Assembly (NCBI GenBank): GCA_029548365.1
Contig: JAKPNN010000014.1
Coordinates: 31,252-95,251 of the forward strand
DNA: 64,000 nt
Direction: 5' to 3'
DNA from: Chloroflexota bacterium
GTDB lineage: Bacteria > Chloroflexota > Anaerolineae > Anaerolineales > Anaerolineaceae
The position numbers and the translations under genes are program-made. Positions 34,767 to 44,526 of the stretch are shown in pieces. Below the pieces are notes generated by a model. The model had not been told where the DNA came from. It did not search any database and saw only the letters and a list, made by a program, of their open reading frames with translations. Position 1 is the first letter of the stretch; each line of letters opens with the position of its first letter.

Positions 34767-35789
34767 ATGACCGGGGAAAAGCCGATCGTCTACGTCCTGC
34801 GCGGGGATGACCACCAGGCGATCAAAACCCATCTTGAAAATTTTTATGCCAACCTGGGCGATGCCAGCCTGGCGGAGATGAACACCACCCGCCTGGATGG
34901 CAAAACCGCGGGTATCAGCGAATTGCTATCTGCGGCGATGGCGCTGCCATTCCTGGCTGAACGCCGGTTGGTGATCCTCGAGGATGCCCTGCATCCCTAC
35001 TCAGGACGCGGCAAACAGGAGCTGCGGGAGAAATTCGTCGATCTTTTGGAGGGGCTGCCGTCTTCAACTGCGCTGGTGCTGATCGTAGCGGACCGCCAAA
35101 AATATTCACCCCGTACAGGTGCAACCTGGGAAACGCTCAACAACGCTCACTGGTTCATCAAATGGGTGCAAACGGTCGGCAGGCGGGCGATGATCATCGA
35201 CTGCCCGCTGCCTTCCGAGGCAAACATGCCTGCCTGGATCAGCAAAAAAGCGCTTGAATTGGGCGGAGAGTTCACCCGGGAGGCAGCAGGCGTATTACGG
35301 GACTTCATCGGTAACAACACACAGGGCGCAGTGCAGGAAATTAATAAATTACTGGCTTATGTCAATTATGAACGCCCGGTGACGGGCAGCGACGTTGAGA
35401 ATTTATCAATCCGCGATCGCCAGAGCGATATTTTTGCTATGGTTGATGCGCTCGGGAACCGGCAGGGAGAAAAAGCGGTGGAATTGCTGCATATCCTGCT
35501 GGAAGAGATGGATTTCATGCCTCTGTTCGGGATGGTCGTCCGGCAGTTCCGGTTGCTCATCCAGGCCCGGGAAATCCTGGATTTGGGGGGCGGAGAAAGA
35601 AATATCACAGAAACACTGGGCTTACATCCCTTTGTGGCTAAAAAAATCCACGTCCAGGCACAGCAGTTTGACCTGAGCTCCCTGGAAGACATCTATCACC
35701 ACCTGCTGAAGATTGACCTGGATGAAAAAACCGGCGGTATGCCCGGCGCTATTGCCCTGGATGTGCTGATCGCCCGCCTGGCAGGTTGA
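34767..35789 (+). CDS. holA: DNA polymerase III delta subunit (clamp-loader)
   Basis: A 340-residue protein of the HolA family: PIVYVLRGDDHQAIKTHL at the start, LSAAMALPFLAERRLVILEDAL, IDCPLP, then an AAA-lid and collar domain (LFGMVVRQFRLLIQAREI, LHPFVAKKIHVQAQQF). Delta opens the beta sliding clamp. I chose ATG 34767; the in-frame TTG at 34755 overlaps the preceding stop and has no ribosome-binding site. Length is usual for the family. Confidence 0.92.
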   Translation: MTGEKPIVYVLRGDDHQAIKTHLENFYANLGDASLAEMNTTRLDGKTAGISELLSAAMALPFLAERRLVILEDALHPYSGRGKQELREKFVDLLEGLPSSTALVLIVADRQKYSPRTGATWETLNNAHWFIKWVQTVGRRAMIIDCPLPSEANMPAWISKKALELGGEFTREAAGVLRDFIGNNTQGAVQEINKLLAYVNYERPVTGSDVENLSIRDRQSDIFAMVDALGNRQGEKAVELLHILLEEMDFMPLFGMVVRQFRLLIQAREILDLGGGERNITETLGLHPFVAKKIHVQAQQFDLSSLEDIYHHLLKIDLDEKTGGMPGAIALDVLIARLAG

Positions 35790-36151
35790 GGGTGGGAATT
35801 GGGAATCAGATCTCACCCATGCCCACCTGCCCTCCTCCCCCTGGTTTTCACGAACCTTGATGCGGTTGATCTCTTTGCTGGTTTGGATTCAGATCAGCTC
35901 ATGTCGAAAACCATCCTTAGCACATTTCTTACCCCATCCATTGATGGTTTCTGTGCCTTCGGCGTTATCCTTATTCGGTAAAGCATTAACACTGACGCCG
36001 CCTCATATTCTTTAACAACGTGTCATTTGAGGACTTCACAGTACCAGAATAAAAGAGCTGCCCCATTAAAAATGAGACAGCTCCTCACTCGCTGTGCTTA
36101 CAGCGATAGATGATAATTTTCCCCTACTTCCTACTTCCTACTCCCTACTCC
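35790..36151. other. Gene-less stretch with heptad array and hairpin
   Basis: No confident gene. A hairpin-like segment GAGCTG...CAGCTC lies at about 36056-36085 and resembles an IS end. A regular seven-base array CCTACTT/CCTACTC covers about 36122-36165. A 60-codon frame at 35799-35981 shows no recognisable family. Confidence 0.45.
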
Positions 36152-36706
36152 CTACTCACCACTTACTTTTACAGCCTTATATTTTGCTCCCATTTGCAGA
36201 GCATCTTTGTTTGTCTGCAAAAGCTTCTGATGCCGTGCAGGCAGGTGTTCTGCCAGGGCAGTTTCGATGGCTTCCAGTGGCAGGATATCCAAATTTCCCA
36301 GCAGCGCGCCCAGCATGACCATGTTGACCGCGCGCTTGCTGCCAGCCTCATCAGCAATCTCATTGGCTGGCAGGCTGACCACGGTAATATCCGTACGCTC
36401 GACCTCCCGGTTGACCATGGAGGTATTTACCACCAACACCCCGCCCGGTTTGACCAGTTTCTCATATTTATCCAGTGAAGGCAGGTTCATAGCCAGCACT
36501 GCAGACGGGTTTTTAACAAAGGGTGACCCAATCTCCTCGTCAGAGACGACCACCGTGCAGTTGGCGGTTCCACCGCGCATTTCCGGCCCATAGGAGGGAA
36601 TCCAGGTAACAGCCTTGCCTTCATCCATCGCGGCATACGCCAGCAACAGACCGGCAAACAGCACGCCTTGCCCGCCAAACCCGGTAATAATAACTTCTTG
36701 TTGCAT
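36152..36706 (-). CDS. korC: 2-oxoacid:ferredoxin oxidoreductase, gamma subunit
   Basis: A 184-residue subunit with the family N-terminus VIITGFGGQGVLFAG and the central SYGPEMRGGTANCTVVVSDEEIGSP. It completes the four-subunit enzyme that oxidatively decarboxylates a 2-oxoacid with CoA and reduces ferredoxin. ATG 36706 is preceded by AAGGAGG. Last gene of the korD-A-B-C operon, 13 bases after korB. The sequence fits 2-oxoglutarate or branched-chain (Vor) types; which substrate is not decided here. Confidence 0.92.
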   Translation of the reverse strand: MQQEVIITGFGGQGVLFAGLLLAYAAMDEGKAVTWIPSYGPEMRGGTANCTVVVSDEEIGSPFVKNPSAVLAMNLPSLDKYEKLVKPGGVLVVNTSMVNREVERTDITVVSLPANEIADEAGSKRAVNMVMLGALLGNLDILPLEAIETALAEHLPARHQKLLQTNKDALQMGAKYKAVKVSGE

Positions 36707-36719
36707 CCCTGTATCCTCC

Positions 36720-37502
36720 TTATACCTTCAGCTCGGCTACCGCCGGCGTGACCTTATAATCACCCAGCGGGAAGTAGGGTAGCATTCGTTCTTCAACCCA
36801 ATCACGCGCTTCAGCCGGCGAAAGGCGCCAGTTGGTGGGGCAGGTTGAGAGCAGTTCCACCAGTGAGAAACCCAACTTGTGCTTTTGCGTTTCAAAAGCC
36901 GTGCGGATCGCCTTTTTCGCCCGGCGTACCTCGCGGACGTTGTGCAGGCTGCGGCGCACCACATATGCGGCGCCCTCCAGCGTGGCCAGCAGTTCAGCGG
37001 TTTGGATGGGGTGACCCTGGCGAGCAACGTCTCGCCCGGTGGGCGACGAAGTCGTCACCTGCCCGGGCAGCGTGGTGGGCGCCATCTGACCGCCAGTCAT
37101 GCCGTAGTTGGTATTGTTGATGAAGACCACGGTCAGTAATTCGCCGCGGGAAGCTGCACCCACAATTTCGCCCATGCCGATCGACGCCAGGTCGCCATCG
37201 CCCTGGTAAGTGAATACGGTCCGCTCGGGCAACAACCGTTTGACGCCGGTAGCCATGGCCGGGGCACGTCCATGCGCTGCTTCAACAAAATCAAATTTAA
37301 AATAATTGTACGCAAAAACCGAACAACCCACAGAGGCGACGCCGATCGTATTCCCCACCTCACCCATCTCATCCAGCACTTCCGCCACCAGGCGGTGTGC
37401 TGTGCCATGAGTACAGCCGGGGCAATAATGGGTCACACGCGGATCAAATGCTTCGGGGCGTTGATAAACAATTTTGGCTGGAATATCCGTCATAACTGTC
37501 AT
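36720..37502 (-). CDS. korB: 2-oxoacid:ferredoxin oxidoreductase, beta (TPP-binding) subunit
   Basis: About 260 residues. [16 protein letters not shown] carries the Fe-S/TPP-region cysteines, [14 protein letters not shown] plus [11 protein letters not shown] is the TPP-Mg motif, and [17 protein letters not shown] matches beta subunits of Kor/Vor enzymes. ATG 37502 is six bases from GGAG. Other ATGs at 37505 and 37493 are possible. The korA stop TAA at 37513-37515 lies just ahead of the ribosome-binding site, so the two are tightly coupled. Confidence 0.93.
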   Translation of the reverse strand: MTVMTDIPAKIVYQRPEAFDPRVTHYCPGCTHGTAHRLVAEVLDEMGEVGNTIGVASVGCSVFAYNYFKFDFVEAAHGRAPAMATGVKRLLPERTVFTYQGDGDLASIGMGEIVGAASRGELLTVVFINNTNYGMTGGQMAPTTLPGQVTTSSPTGRDVARQGHPIQTAELLATLEGAAYVVRRSLHNVREVRRAKKAIRTAFETQKHKLGFSLVELLSTCPTNWRLSPAEARDWVEERMLPYFPLGDYKVTPAVAELKV

Positions 37503-37512
37503 CATTTTCTCC

Positions 37513-38628
37513 TTATTCAAGTACCTTGTCCATGCGAGCCAACCAGCGATCGCGTGGGTGTCCCTCAGTCGTCAATGGGCCGGCTGCCAGGCGCTCAATC
37601 TCGGTCAGCACCTCATCGGGGTAGGGCACCACACCGCCCATACGACCGAAAAATTCAACGGGCTTACGGCCGCGCACCACCAGTCGGACATCTTCCAGCA
37701 TCTGACCAGCGTTCATTTCAACCACCAGGAAGCCTTTCACCTGTTCTGCCAATTCATCCAAAATCGTGTTGGGGAAGGGCGCCAGGGTGATCGGTCGCAC
37801 CAGCCCAACTTTGACCCCTTTTTCGCGCGCCGCTCGCACCGCTGAAAGCGAAATCCTTCCGGCAGTGCCAAAGCCAACCACAACAAACTCTGCATCATCC
37901 AGGTAATAGCCCTTATAGCGCACTTCTTCAGCTTCAATTTCCTGCCAGCGGGTCATCAAGCGATAATTCAAGCGTTCCTGGTCGGGCGGGTCGAGGTTAA
38001 TCGAGGTCAGGAAACGTCTTTCGCCCCCATCGGTGCCGCGTACAGCCCAATCGGGGATTTCTGTTTTAAGCGGCTGCATGGGCGGGATCTCGGCGGGTTC
38101 CATCATCTGGCCCAGGCTACCATCCAGCAAGATGCACACCAGTGAGCGGTATTTCTCCGCCAGGTCGAAGGCCAGGCCGGTCAGATCCACCGCTTCCTGC
38201 ACGCTTGCCGGAGCGAGGACGATCACATGATAATCGCCGTGCCCGCCGCCGTGGACGATTTGGTTATAGTCACTCTGGGAAGGGGCGATATTGCCCAAAC
38301 CCGGACCGCCGCGCACCACATCCACAAATACAGCAGGCACTTCGGTGCCGGCAATATAGGATAAGCCCTCCATCATCAGGCTGACGCCCGGACTGGATGA
38401 GGATGTCATCACGCGCTTACCGGTGCAGGCAGCCCCATAGACCATGTTGATGGCGCCCAGTTCACTCTCTGCCTGGACGAAGACGCGCTCCAGCTCGGGC
38501 ATTCGCAAAGAAAGATGTTCCAGCAACTCCGTCTGCGGTGTGATCGGATAGCCAAAATAAGCTTCAAGGCCCGCTCGCAGCGCAGCTTCAGCTACTGCAG
38601 TATTCCCCTTAATCAATTCTTTTGCCAT
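37513..38628 (-). CDS. korA: 2-oxoacid:ferredoxin oxidoreductase, alpha subunit
   Basis: A 371-residue subunit, standard for KorA/VorB alpha. It begins [32 protein letters not shown] and contains [41 protein letters not shown] and the C-terminal swivel domain. ATG 38628 has GGAGG upstream, inside the end of korD. A longer frame to 38721 overlaps korD and has no family residues. The alpha subunit lacks a fused gamma domain, consistent with a separate korC. Confidence 0.94.
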   Translation of the reverse strand: MAKELIKGNTAVAEAALRAGLEAYFGYPITPQTELLEHLSLRMPELERVFVQAESELGAINMVYGAACTGKRVMTSSSSPGVSLMMEGLSYIAGTEVPAVFVDVVRGGPGLGNIAPSQSDYNQIVHGGGHGDYHVIVLAPASVQEAVDLTGLAFDLAEKYRSLVCILLDGSLGQMMEPAEIPPMQPLKTEIPDWAVRGTDGGERRFLTSINLDPPDQERLNYRLMTRWQEIEAEEVRYKGYYLDDAEFVVVGFGTAGRISLSAVRAAREKGVKVGLVRPITLAPFPNTILDELAEQVKGFLVVEMNAGQMLEDVRLVVRGRKPVEFFGRMGGVVPYPDEVLTEIERLAAGPLTTEGHPRDRWLARMDKVLE

Positions 38629-38629
38629 C

Positions 38630-38869
38630 TTATGCCTCCGGCCTCTGTCGTTCGTAACGGTAAACGGTGATTGCAGCATCGGGGCAGGAAACTGCGCAAA
38701 TACCGCAACCTGTACAGGCATCCGGGTTAACCATATAAGCCGGGTGATACCCCTTGGAAGTCAGGCGGGTCATATCCAGCGCCAGCACATCAAAAGGGCA
38801 ATCGGTTACGCACAACTCGCACGCCTTACAATACAATTCGTTAACTTCAATGTATCCCTTTGCGGGCAT
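38630..38869 (-). CDS. korD: Ferredoxin-type (2x4Fe-4S) subunit of 2-oxoacid oxidoreductase
   Basis: A 79-residue protein with two 4Fe-4S motifs, [12 protein letters not shown] and [12 protein letters not shown], the KorD/VorD layout. It passes electrons from the catalytic subunits to ferredoxin. I chose ATG 38869 because AGGAGG lies seven bases upstream; the TTG at 38875 lies within that spacing. First gene of the operon and one base from korA. Confidence 0.93.
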   Translation of the reverse strand: MPAKGYIEVNELYCKACELCVTDCPFDVLALDMTRLTSKGYHPAYMVNPDACTGCGICAVSCPDAAITVYRYERQRPEA

Positions 38870-39023
38870 TAACAAGCCTCCTTTTTTTTTACTAGTCTGG
38901 TTTCGGTCCAGTTTTATAAGGTCAGGTTATTCTCAAAACCTTCGTCTTAAGTATACACTAATTCAGGGCGGGCATATTCTCCAGAGCACAATGCTCATCA
39001 CAAATTCCAGGTGATGTTAATCA

Positions 39024-39905
39024 TTAATTAAATATCATGGGCAAACTGATTCGGTAGAATAGCGCCCCTAAATCTTGGGCCAGGGTCGGATCCTGTCCCT
39101 GCAAATAATCGACCAGGACAGCCCCTCCGGCATAAAAGGTCACCCGGCTGAAGGGCGGCTTGCGACCGCCGCTATTCTCCGGTAAACCCAGCATGATTTG
39201 CAAACGGTTCTCAATCCAGCGGGCAAAGCCCTCCTTCCACTCCTGCCAGACCATGTACTCAAAATCGTGCCGACCCAGGCAGGAGTACAACACCTCGCGC
39301 GCAGCTAAGATATCTCCGGCCTCTGCCCTGGAAAGGGCTTCCAGAAATTCCTGGTAATAGCGGGTAAAAATCCCCGCCTGGTAGGGGAAAGGGTGCTGGA
39401 TCTCCCACATAAAATCGCCTTTTTCCTGAGCTTGCAGGGCGATATCCAGCTTGTTTTTCAGGGTTAGCTCGCAGGTTTCAAACTGGTAGCCGTGCACAAA
39501 TTCGTGCAGGATGGTTATGTAGCCTTCCAGCGTGTTGAACACCTCCGGGGTGACCACGCAGGCAATCCGCCCGCCATAAACTTCCAGGGGGAAAGCTGCC
39601 CGCACCCCCCTGGGGATCGGCATCGGAATGGGCTCTTTTTTTATAAACCGGTAGCCCGATGAATCTTCAACCCGGTCGTAGATGAGAAATTCATCCCCAT
39701 CAACAATGGCAATGGGGTACAGGCGTGCCAATGCCGGGTTGAACCCTGCCACCTGTCGGTGGATGGTCAGCAGTTCATTGATGCTTTTCAGGTAAGTCTC
39801 GATGGGGTGTTCCTTTCCAAACGCGCCTGACAGCAGGGGTGAGCCCGCTGTAGTTCTAATTGTAATCGGATCCTTTTCTTTTGATCGTGCTAGGCTGAAA
39901 TCCAT
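39024..39905 (-). CDS. Putative zinc metallopeptidase-like protein (HEFVH)
   Basis: A 293-residue protein without signal peptide or membrane helix. The zinc motif HEFVH is at 134-138, and a downstream EWKEGFARWIENRL supplies a plausible third ligand (Glu225), giving a gluzincin-like arrangement. I recognise no named family. The N-terminus is polar and the region at 140-215 helical. It is divergent from the thiolase, 71 bases away. It could be a peptidase or a metal-dependent enzyme of another kind. Confidence 0.7.
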   Translation of the reverse strand: MDFSLARSKEKDPITIRTTAGSPLLSGAFGKEHPIETYLKSINELLTIHRQVAGFNPALARLYPIAIVDGDEFLIYDRVEDSSGYRFIKKEPIPMPIPRGVRAAFPLEVYGGRIACVVTPEVFNTLEGYITILHEFVHGYQFETCELTLKNKLDIALQAQEKGDFMWEIQHPFPYQAGIFTRYYQEFLEALSRAEAGDILAAREVLYSCLGRHDFEYMVWQEWKEGFARWIENRLQIMLGLPENSGGRKPPFSRVTFYAGGAVLVDYLQGQDPTLAQDLGALFYRISLPMIFN

Positions 39906-39976
39906 GACCAGATCGGATCAAAGGGACGCTTGATGGTAAAATCTAAGCAAAACCTGCAACCTACAGGAGAGATACC

Positions 39977-41188
39977 ATGCCCGAAGCTGTAATTATCGGT
40001 GCCCTGCGCACCCCCATCGGCAACCTGGGCGGTGCCCTGGCCTCCATCCGTCCGGATGACCTGGCTGCGCTGACCATCCAGGCCATTGTTGAACGCAACA
40101 ACCTCGATCCCTCCCTGATCGAAGAGGTCTATCTGGGCTGCGCCAACCAGGCTGGCGAAGACAATCGCAATGTCGCCCGGATGGCTGCCCTGCTGGCTGG
40201 ACTGCCCGTTAGCGTGCCCGCGGTAACGGTCAACCGCCTGTGTGCTTCAGGGCTGGCGGCGCTCAACATGGCCGCTCGCTCCATCCGCGCCGGGGATGGC
40301 GCGGTCTTCATCGTCGGAGGTGTGGAGAGCATGAGCCGCGCGCCCTATGCTTTGCCCAAACCGGAGCAATTGGTCGGCAACCTGACCGCTTATGATACGT
40401 CCCTGGGTTGGCGCTTCACCAATCCTCGGCTGGAATCAACCCACGGAGCCGAGCCGATGGGCGTTACCGCCGAAAACATCGCCGAGATGACCGGCATCAC
40501 CCGCCAGGCGCAGGATGAATTTGCCCTGATCAGCCACCAGCGCGCGGTCGCAGCGATCGACACGGGCAAGTTTGCCGAAGAGAGCCTGCCGGTTCCCATC
40601 CCGCAGCGTAAGGGCGATCCGATTCTTTTCACCACGGATGAACGCCCCCGCCGCGACACCTCACTGGAATCCCTCAGCCGTCTCAAGCCGGCTTTCAAGA
40701 AAGATGGCACGGTGACTGCGGGAAACAGCTCCGGGTTGAACGACGGCGCGGCAGCCCTGCTGGTCATGCGAGAAAACACCGCCGCTAAACTGGGTTACAC
40801 GCCGATGGCACGCGTGGTCAGCATGGCTTCTGTCGGCGTGGCGCCGCGCATTATGGGCACCGGACCAATCCCGGCCACGCAAAAAGCCCTTCAGCGGGCG
40901 GGGTTAACCATCGATGACATTCACCTGGCTGAGGTCAACGAAGCCTTTGCGGTGCAGGCTCTTGCTGTGTTGCAAGGGCTGGGTTTGTCACATGCGACCA
41001 CCAACGTCAACGGTGGCGCAGTCGCCCTGGGGCACCCGCTGGGCTGCTCGGGTGCGCGCATCCTGGTCACATTGCTGCATGAAATGCGCCGCAGGGCAGA
41101 GGCTGCTCCCCGGCCTTTTTACGGGCTGGCGACGCTGTGTGTGGGCGTGGGGCAGGGAGAAGCCACCATCGTCGAATGGCTCGGCTGA
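39977..41188 (+). CDS. Acetyl-CoA C-acetyltransferase (thiolase)
   Basis: A 403-residue degradative/biosynthetic thiolase. Catalytic residues are visible: C89 in [12 protein letters not shown]353 in [12 protein letters not shown], and C388 in LCVGVGQG, plus NEAFAVQAL and [10 protein letters not shown]. It condenses two acetyl-CoA to acetoacetyl-CoA or runs the reverse in fatty-acid breakdown. The ATG has AGGAGAG upstream, and a TAAAAT -10 lies about 40 bases before it. Convergent with htpG, 15 bases apart. The neighbouring kor operon is on the opposite strand. Confidence 0.95.
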   Translation: MPEAVIIGALRTPIGNLGGALASIRPDDLAALTIQAIVERNNLDPSLIEEVYLGCANQAGEDNRNVARMAALLAGLPVSVPAVTVNRLCASGLAALNMAARSIRAGDGAVFIVGGVESMSRAPYALPKPEQLVGNLTAYDTSLGWRFTNPRLESTHGAEPMGVTAENIAEMTGITRQAQDEFALISHQRAVAAIDTGKFAEESLPVPIPQRKGDPILFTTDERPRRDTSLESLSRLKPAFKKDGTVTAGNSSGLNDGAAALLVMRENTAAKLGYTPMARVVSMASVGVAPRIMGTGPIPATQKALQRAGLTIDDIHLAEVNEAFAVQALAVLQGLGLSHATTNVNGGAVALGHPLGCSGARILVTLLHEMRRRAEAAPRPFYGLATLCVGVGQGEATIVEWLG

Positions 41189-41203
41189 ACCCTGGCGAAG
41201 CGC

Positions 41204-43087
41204 TCAGCTTTCTTCAACATCCCCCAGTGCGCGGGCAATCAGTTCCTGGATGCGCCCCACCATGCTGACCGGGTCGGGGTGCAGTCCCTCCACCAGCAGG
41301 GCATTCTCAAAGATCTGCTCAGCCGCCAGGTCAAATTTAGGGTCTGCGGGTCGCAGCGCGGACAGCCTGGCGATGATGGGGTGTTTCGGGTTCAATTCCA
41401 GCACCTTTTTAGGCAGCTCAAAGTCCTTATCCATCATTTGATACACCCGCTGAACGGATTGGTCCGGCGCTCCCTCGGGGTCTACCAGTCGTGCTGGCGA
41501 CGCCGACAGCCGCGTGGAGGCGCGCACCGTACTGACCCGCTCTGCCAACAGCGACTTGAAACGCACGATCAAATCTGCCAGGGCTGCCTGGTCAAGCATG
41601 GGCGCGGCGTCATCCTCCTCATGGGTCTCCTTTTCAACCTGGGGCGGTTCAGACGCGGCCACATTCACCAGCGGGTGCTCCTGGAAGGCTTTCAACTGCA
41701 TGAGCATAAAGGGGTCCACCGGGTCAGTCAGCACCAGCACTTCAATCCCCGCCGAGCGGAAGGCGTCCATGTGCGGACTGTAGCGCACCGCACTGGCGTC
41801 TTCGCCCAGGAAATAGTAAATCTCCTTTTGCCCTGGCTTAGCCCGAGCCAGGACATCCTCCAATGAAGACCAGCCGCTGGGGTCTGTGTCAGTATGGAAG
41901 CGCAGCAGGGGAAACAGCTTCTCCGGTTCATCCTGTTCGATAGCCACGCCTTCTTTAATCAAGCTGCCGTAGGTTTCCCAAAACTTGTGGTACTGATCGG
42001 GGTCGGTTTTGCCCAGGTCGGCGAGGGTCTCCAGCACCTTGCCGGTCACCAGCCGCTTGAGGCGCGCCATCACGTTGCTGGACTGCACCATCTCCCGCGA
42101 GACGTTCAGGGGCAGGTCTTCAGAATCAACCACGCCCTGCACAAAACCAAGGTGGAGGGGCAGGAGATCGGTGCTGAAATCCTGGATGAGCACCTTGCGG
42201 GCATACAGCTTGAGCCCGGGCTCTTTGCGGGGCGAGAAGACCAGGTTACGCGGGTCGGCGGGGATGTACAGCAGGGCATACATCTGCACCGGTGCGTCAA
42301 CGACCATGTGCGCGTGCACCAACGGGTCGCTGAAATCGAGGGTGTGTTGCTTGTAGAACTCGCTGTAGGCGCCGTCTTCCACCGCGCGCGGCGATTGACG
42401 CCACAATGCCGTCTGGCGGTTGACGGGCGCGTCTTCGTCATTGATATAGATCGGATACTGGATGAAATCCGAGTGGCGTTTGATCACCTGACGCAGGCGG
42501 GTTTCATCGAGGAACTCCCTGGCGTCCTCTTTGAGGGTGATGCGCACCTCGGTGCCGCGTTTGTCACGGTCACCGGGGGCGAGGGTGTAGGTGTCCTCGC
42601 CAACAGCCTGCCAGGCAGCGGATTGGGCGTCCTGTCGATAAGAGCGCGAAACCACCTGGATCGAATCGGCGACCATGAAAGCTGCGTAAAAACCCACACC
42701 AAACTGCCCGATGATCTCGGTCAGGCTCGCCTGGCTGGTTTGTGCAGCTTCCACAAAGGCTCTGGCGCCGGAATGGGCGATCGTGCCCAGGTTTTCAATC
42801 AGCTCATCGTGCGTCATCCCGATGCCGGTATCCTCTACGATTAAAATCCCGGCGTCCTTATCGGCGCGGATGCGGATCTCGGGCGGGAGATCCGGGTCGT
42901 GCACATCGCGATCAGTGAGCATGATGAAGTCGAGCCGCGCCAGGGCATCGGAGGCATTCGAGATCAATTCGCGCAGGAAGATCTCCCGTTCGGTGTACAG
43001 AGAATGGATGAGAATATTTAATAATTGCTGAGTTTCGGCTTTGAAGGGAATTGGCTGATTTTCAGTGGGTTTGGATACTTCTGACAT
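41204..43087 (-). CDS. htpG: Hsp90-family chaperone HtpG
   Basis: A 627-residue chaperone of usual length. The ATP-binding N-domain has LFLRELISNASDAL-type residues (FLRELISNASDALARL), DTGIGMTHDELIENLGTIAHSGA and GQFGVGFYAAFMV. The middle domain has GVVDSEDLPLNVSREMVQ, and the C-terminal dimerisation domain follows. Acts in cytoplasmic protein folding under stress. An AT-rich -10-like TATATT lies at about 43133-43128 on the reverse strand. Confidence 0.97.
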   Translation of the reverse strand: MSEVSKPTENQPIPFKAETQQLLNILIHSLYTEREIFLRELISNASDALARLDFIMLTDRDVHDPDLPPEIRIRADKDAGILIVEDTGIGMTHDELIENLGTIAHSGARAFVEAAQTSQASLTEIIGQFGVGFYAAFMVADSIQVVSRSYRQDAQSAAWQAVGEDTYTLAPGDRDKRGTEVRITLKEDAREFLDETRLRQVIKRHSDFIQYPIYINDEDAPVNRQTALWRQSPRAVEDGAYSEFYKQHTLDFSDPLVHAHMVVDAPVQMYALLYIPADPRNLVFSPRKEPGLKLYARKVLIQDFSTDLLPLHLGFVQGVVDSEDLPLNVSREMVQSSNVMARLKRLVTGKVLETLADLGKTDPDQYHKFWETYGSLIKEGVAIEQDEPEKLFPLLRFHTDTDPSGWSSLEDVLARAKPGQKEIYYFLGEDASAVRYSPHMDAFRSAGIEVLVLTDPVDPFMLMQLKAFQEHPLVNVAASEPPQVEKETHEEDDAAPMLDQAALADLIVRFKSLLAERVSTVRASTRLSASPARLVDPEGAPDQSVQRVYQMMDKDFELPKKVLELNPKHPIIARLSALRPADPKFDLAAEQIFENALLVEGLHPDPVSMVGRIQELIARALGDVEES

Positions 43088-43496
43088 GGCAAAAACGCCC
43101 TTTCACTTTATTTGTTCTTTGACAGTAAATATAATCGGAGTGAATAAGAAATATATAAGAGCATGACGGGAATTAGGGATTTGGCGCCCTGAGATTGCGA
43201 AAGTCTGAAAGACAGAAGCAACAACATAGGAACAGGATACTGACGCTGAAGGTCTGTTGAATATAATGCAATTTCCTATTTACCATTCCCCACTCACAAT
43301 CTACAATTTGCCCCCGGAGACCAACGAGTTCGGGAGTTCTTTTTAGGAAGACATGTGATCACCACGTCTCCGCTGCGCGGCTCCTTGTGATGACAATAAA
43401 GTTTTCACTATGCACAAATTCGGGGCGCACCCGATAAAAGAGTTTTTATTCTTATGTCGAAGTGCGTTGCGGATCTTATTGGTTCTTGTTAATTGC
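43088..43496. other. Gene-less gap with repeat fragments
   Basis: About 400 bases without a supportable gene. It holds the htpG promoter side at the left, a short seven-base array (about 43265-43312, CCTATTTACCATTCCCCACT type), and fragments such as CCGCTGCGCGGCTCCTTGTG that recur in other gaps of the window. Confidence 0.45.
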
Positions 43497-44216
43497 CTAT
43501 TGTGCACAAGGGAAGAAAGTCACCTCAGAAAAGACTCTCGTTCGGTCTTTGCCATCATTGGAAATGATTTGAAATTCGAACCATGACTCACCCATCAATG
43601 GTGGATAAAAGAAGTTGTTTGTTCCTTCCCATGAATTCGCGTTAAAGGTGAAAGACCGTGCATTGCCACCGATACGGTTCATATTCACAGATTCCCAATT
43701 CGTAACATTACCAGTTTTTTTCTCTGATAAACGCCAATAAAGATCTGCGCCGCGATCCACATTGCTTAATTCAACGGTTATCGTTAAGGTGGTCGGACCG
43801 TTGGATGAAACGCAATAGAATTCCTTTCGATCAACAGTGATCGATTGGAAGTAGGCTTCCGGTGTGTCGGTGTAGAAAATAGTTGGATGTATCGTGGGCG
43901 GTTGGCTTGTTGCGTTTGGTGGAATTGTATAGGTAGGATAGAGGGTATAGGTGGGTTGAATGTCTATTACCGCTGGCGAGGTTAAAGTCGGGTAGAGGGT
44001 ATCGATTGGCTGATCAATAGCAGCCAGGGTCGCTGTGAATAATGGTCCAGCGTTTAGGCTGATTTGCGTTTGCTCCAGGCTTACGCTGGTTTGCTGAATA
44101 ACGAGAGCTGTTTTTGTCTTGTTCAACGACAAATCAATGTCAGATGAAAAACTACAAGAAATTAAAACAAGCAACATAACGGTAAGTGCAATTAAAAAAC
44201 AATGTCTGCTGTTCAT
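43497..44216 (-). CDS. Lipoprotein of unknown function
   Basis: A 239-residue lipoprotein. The signal ends in a lipobox VLISC. A Thr/Pro/Tyr-rich linker with repeated YPTYTIPP-like segments spans about 60-125. A C-terminal beta domain with two conserved-looking Cys (FYCVSS and FFPCAQ) spans about 130-239. ATG 44216 has GTGGAG seven bases before. Codon and base use here is more AT-rich than in neighbouring genes, as in the next gene. Confidence 0.65.
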   Translation of the reverse strand: MNSRHCFLIALTVMLLVLISCSFSSDIDLSLNKTKTALVIQQTSVSLEQTQISLNAGPLFTATLAAIDQPIDTLYPTLTSPAVIDIQPTYTLYPTYTIPPNATSQPPTIHPTIFYTDTPEAYFQSITVDRKEFYCVSSNGPTTLTITVELSNVDRGADLYWRLSEKKTGNVTNWESVNMNRIGGNARSFTFNANSWEGTNNFFYPPLMGESWFEFQIISNDGKDRTRVFSEVTFFPCAQ

Positions 44217-44526
44217 CTGCAACTCCACACTGATAAACATCATTATTATTGGGTATGTCTTAATATTACCACAAATTCTCTTAAATTTATTTATTAATGG
44301 TGCCTATTGACAAAAATTAAAAGTCATGTTAATGTAGGCTTAAGCCTTTGAGGTTATAATTTTCTAAACTCATACTATCCCAACCAAACACTTCTTTTTT
44401 CGCATTGACCTTATCGAGAGGTGAAGAAGTTAATAATAGAGAAGACAGAGGGCCCAAGCCTGACTTAATTCCCACCGTTTTTTTACACAAACAAAGTTAA
44501 GTTCCAGGGATATCAGCAAATTTTTG
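44217..44526. promoter_or_regulatory. AT-rich divergent intergenic region with promoter for the large gluzincin
   Basis: On the plus strand TTGACA at 44307-44312, a 17-base spacer and TAATGT at 44330-44335 make a plausible promoter, with a 190-base leader. No gene, no clear repeat. Notably AT-rich relative to most of the window. Confidence 0.4.

Noticed and set aside
35799..35981. 60-codon frame after holA
   Set aside because: No ribosome-binding site or recognisable family; possibly a decayed insertion-sequence fragment, not supportable as a gene.
36152..38869. Pyruvate:ferredoxin oxidoreductase
   Set aside because: Four-subunit order ferredoxin-alpha-beta-gamma and the alpha N-terminus fit Kor/Vor types better than the pyruvate enzyme; substrate left open.
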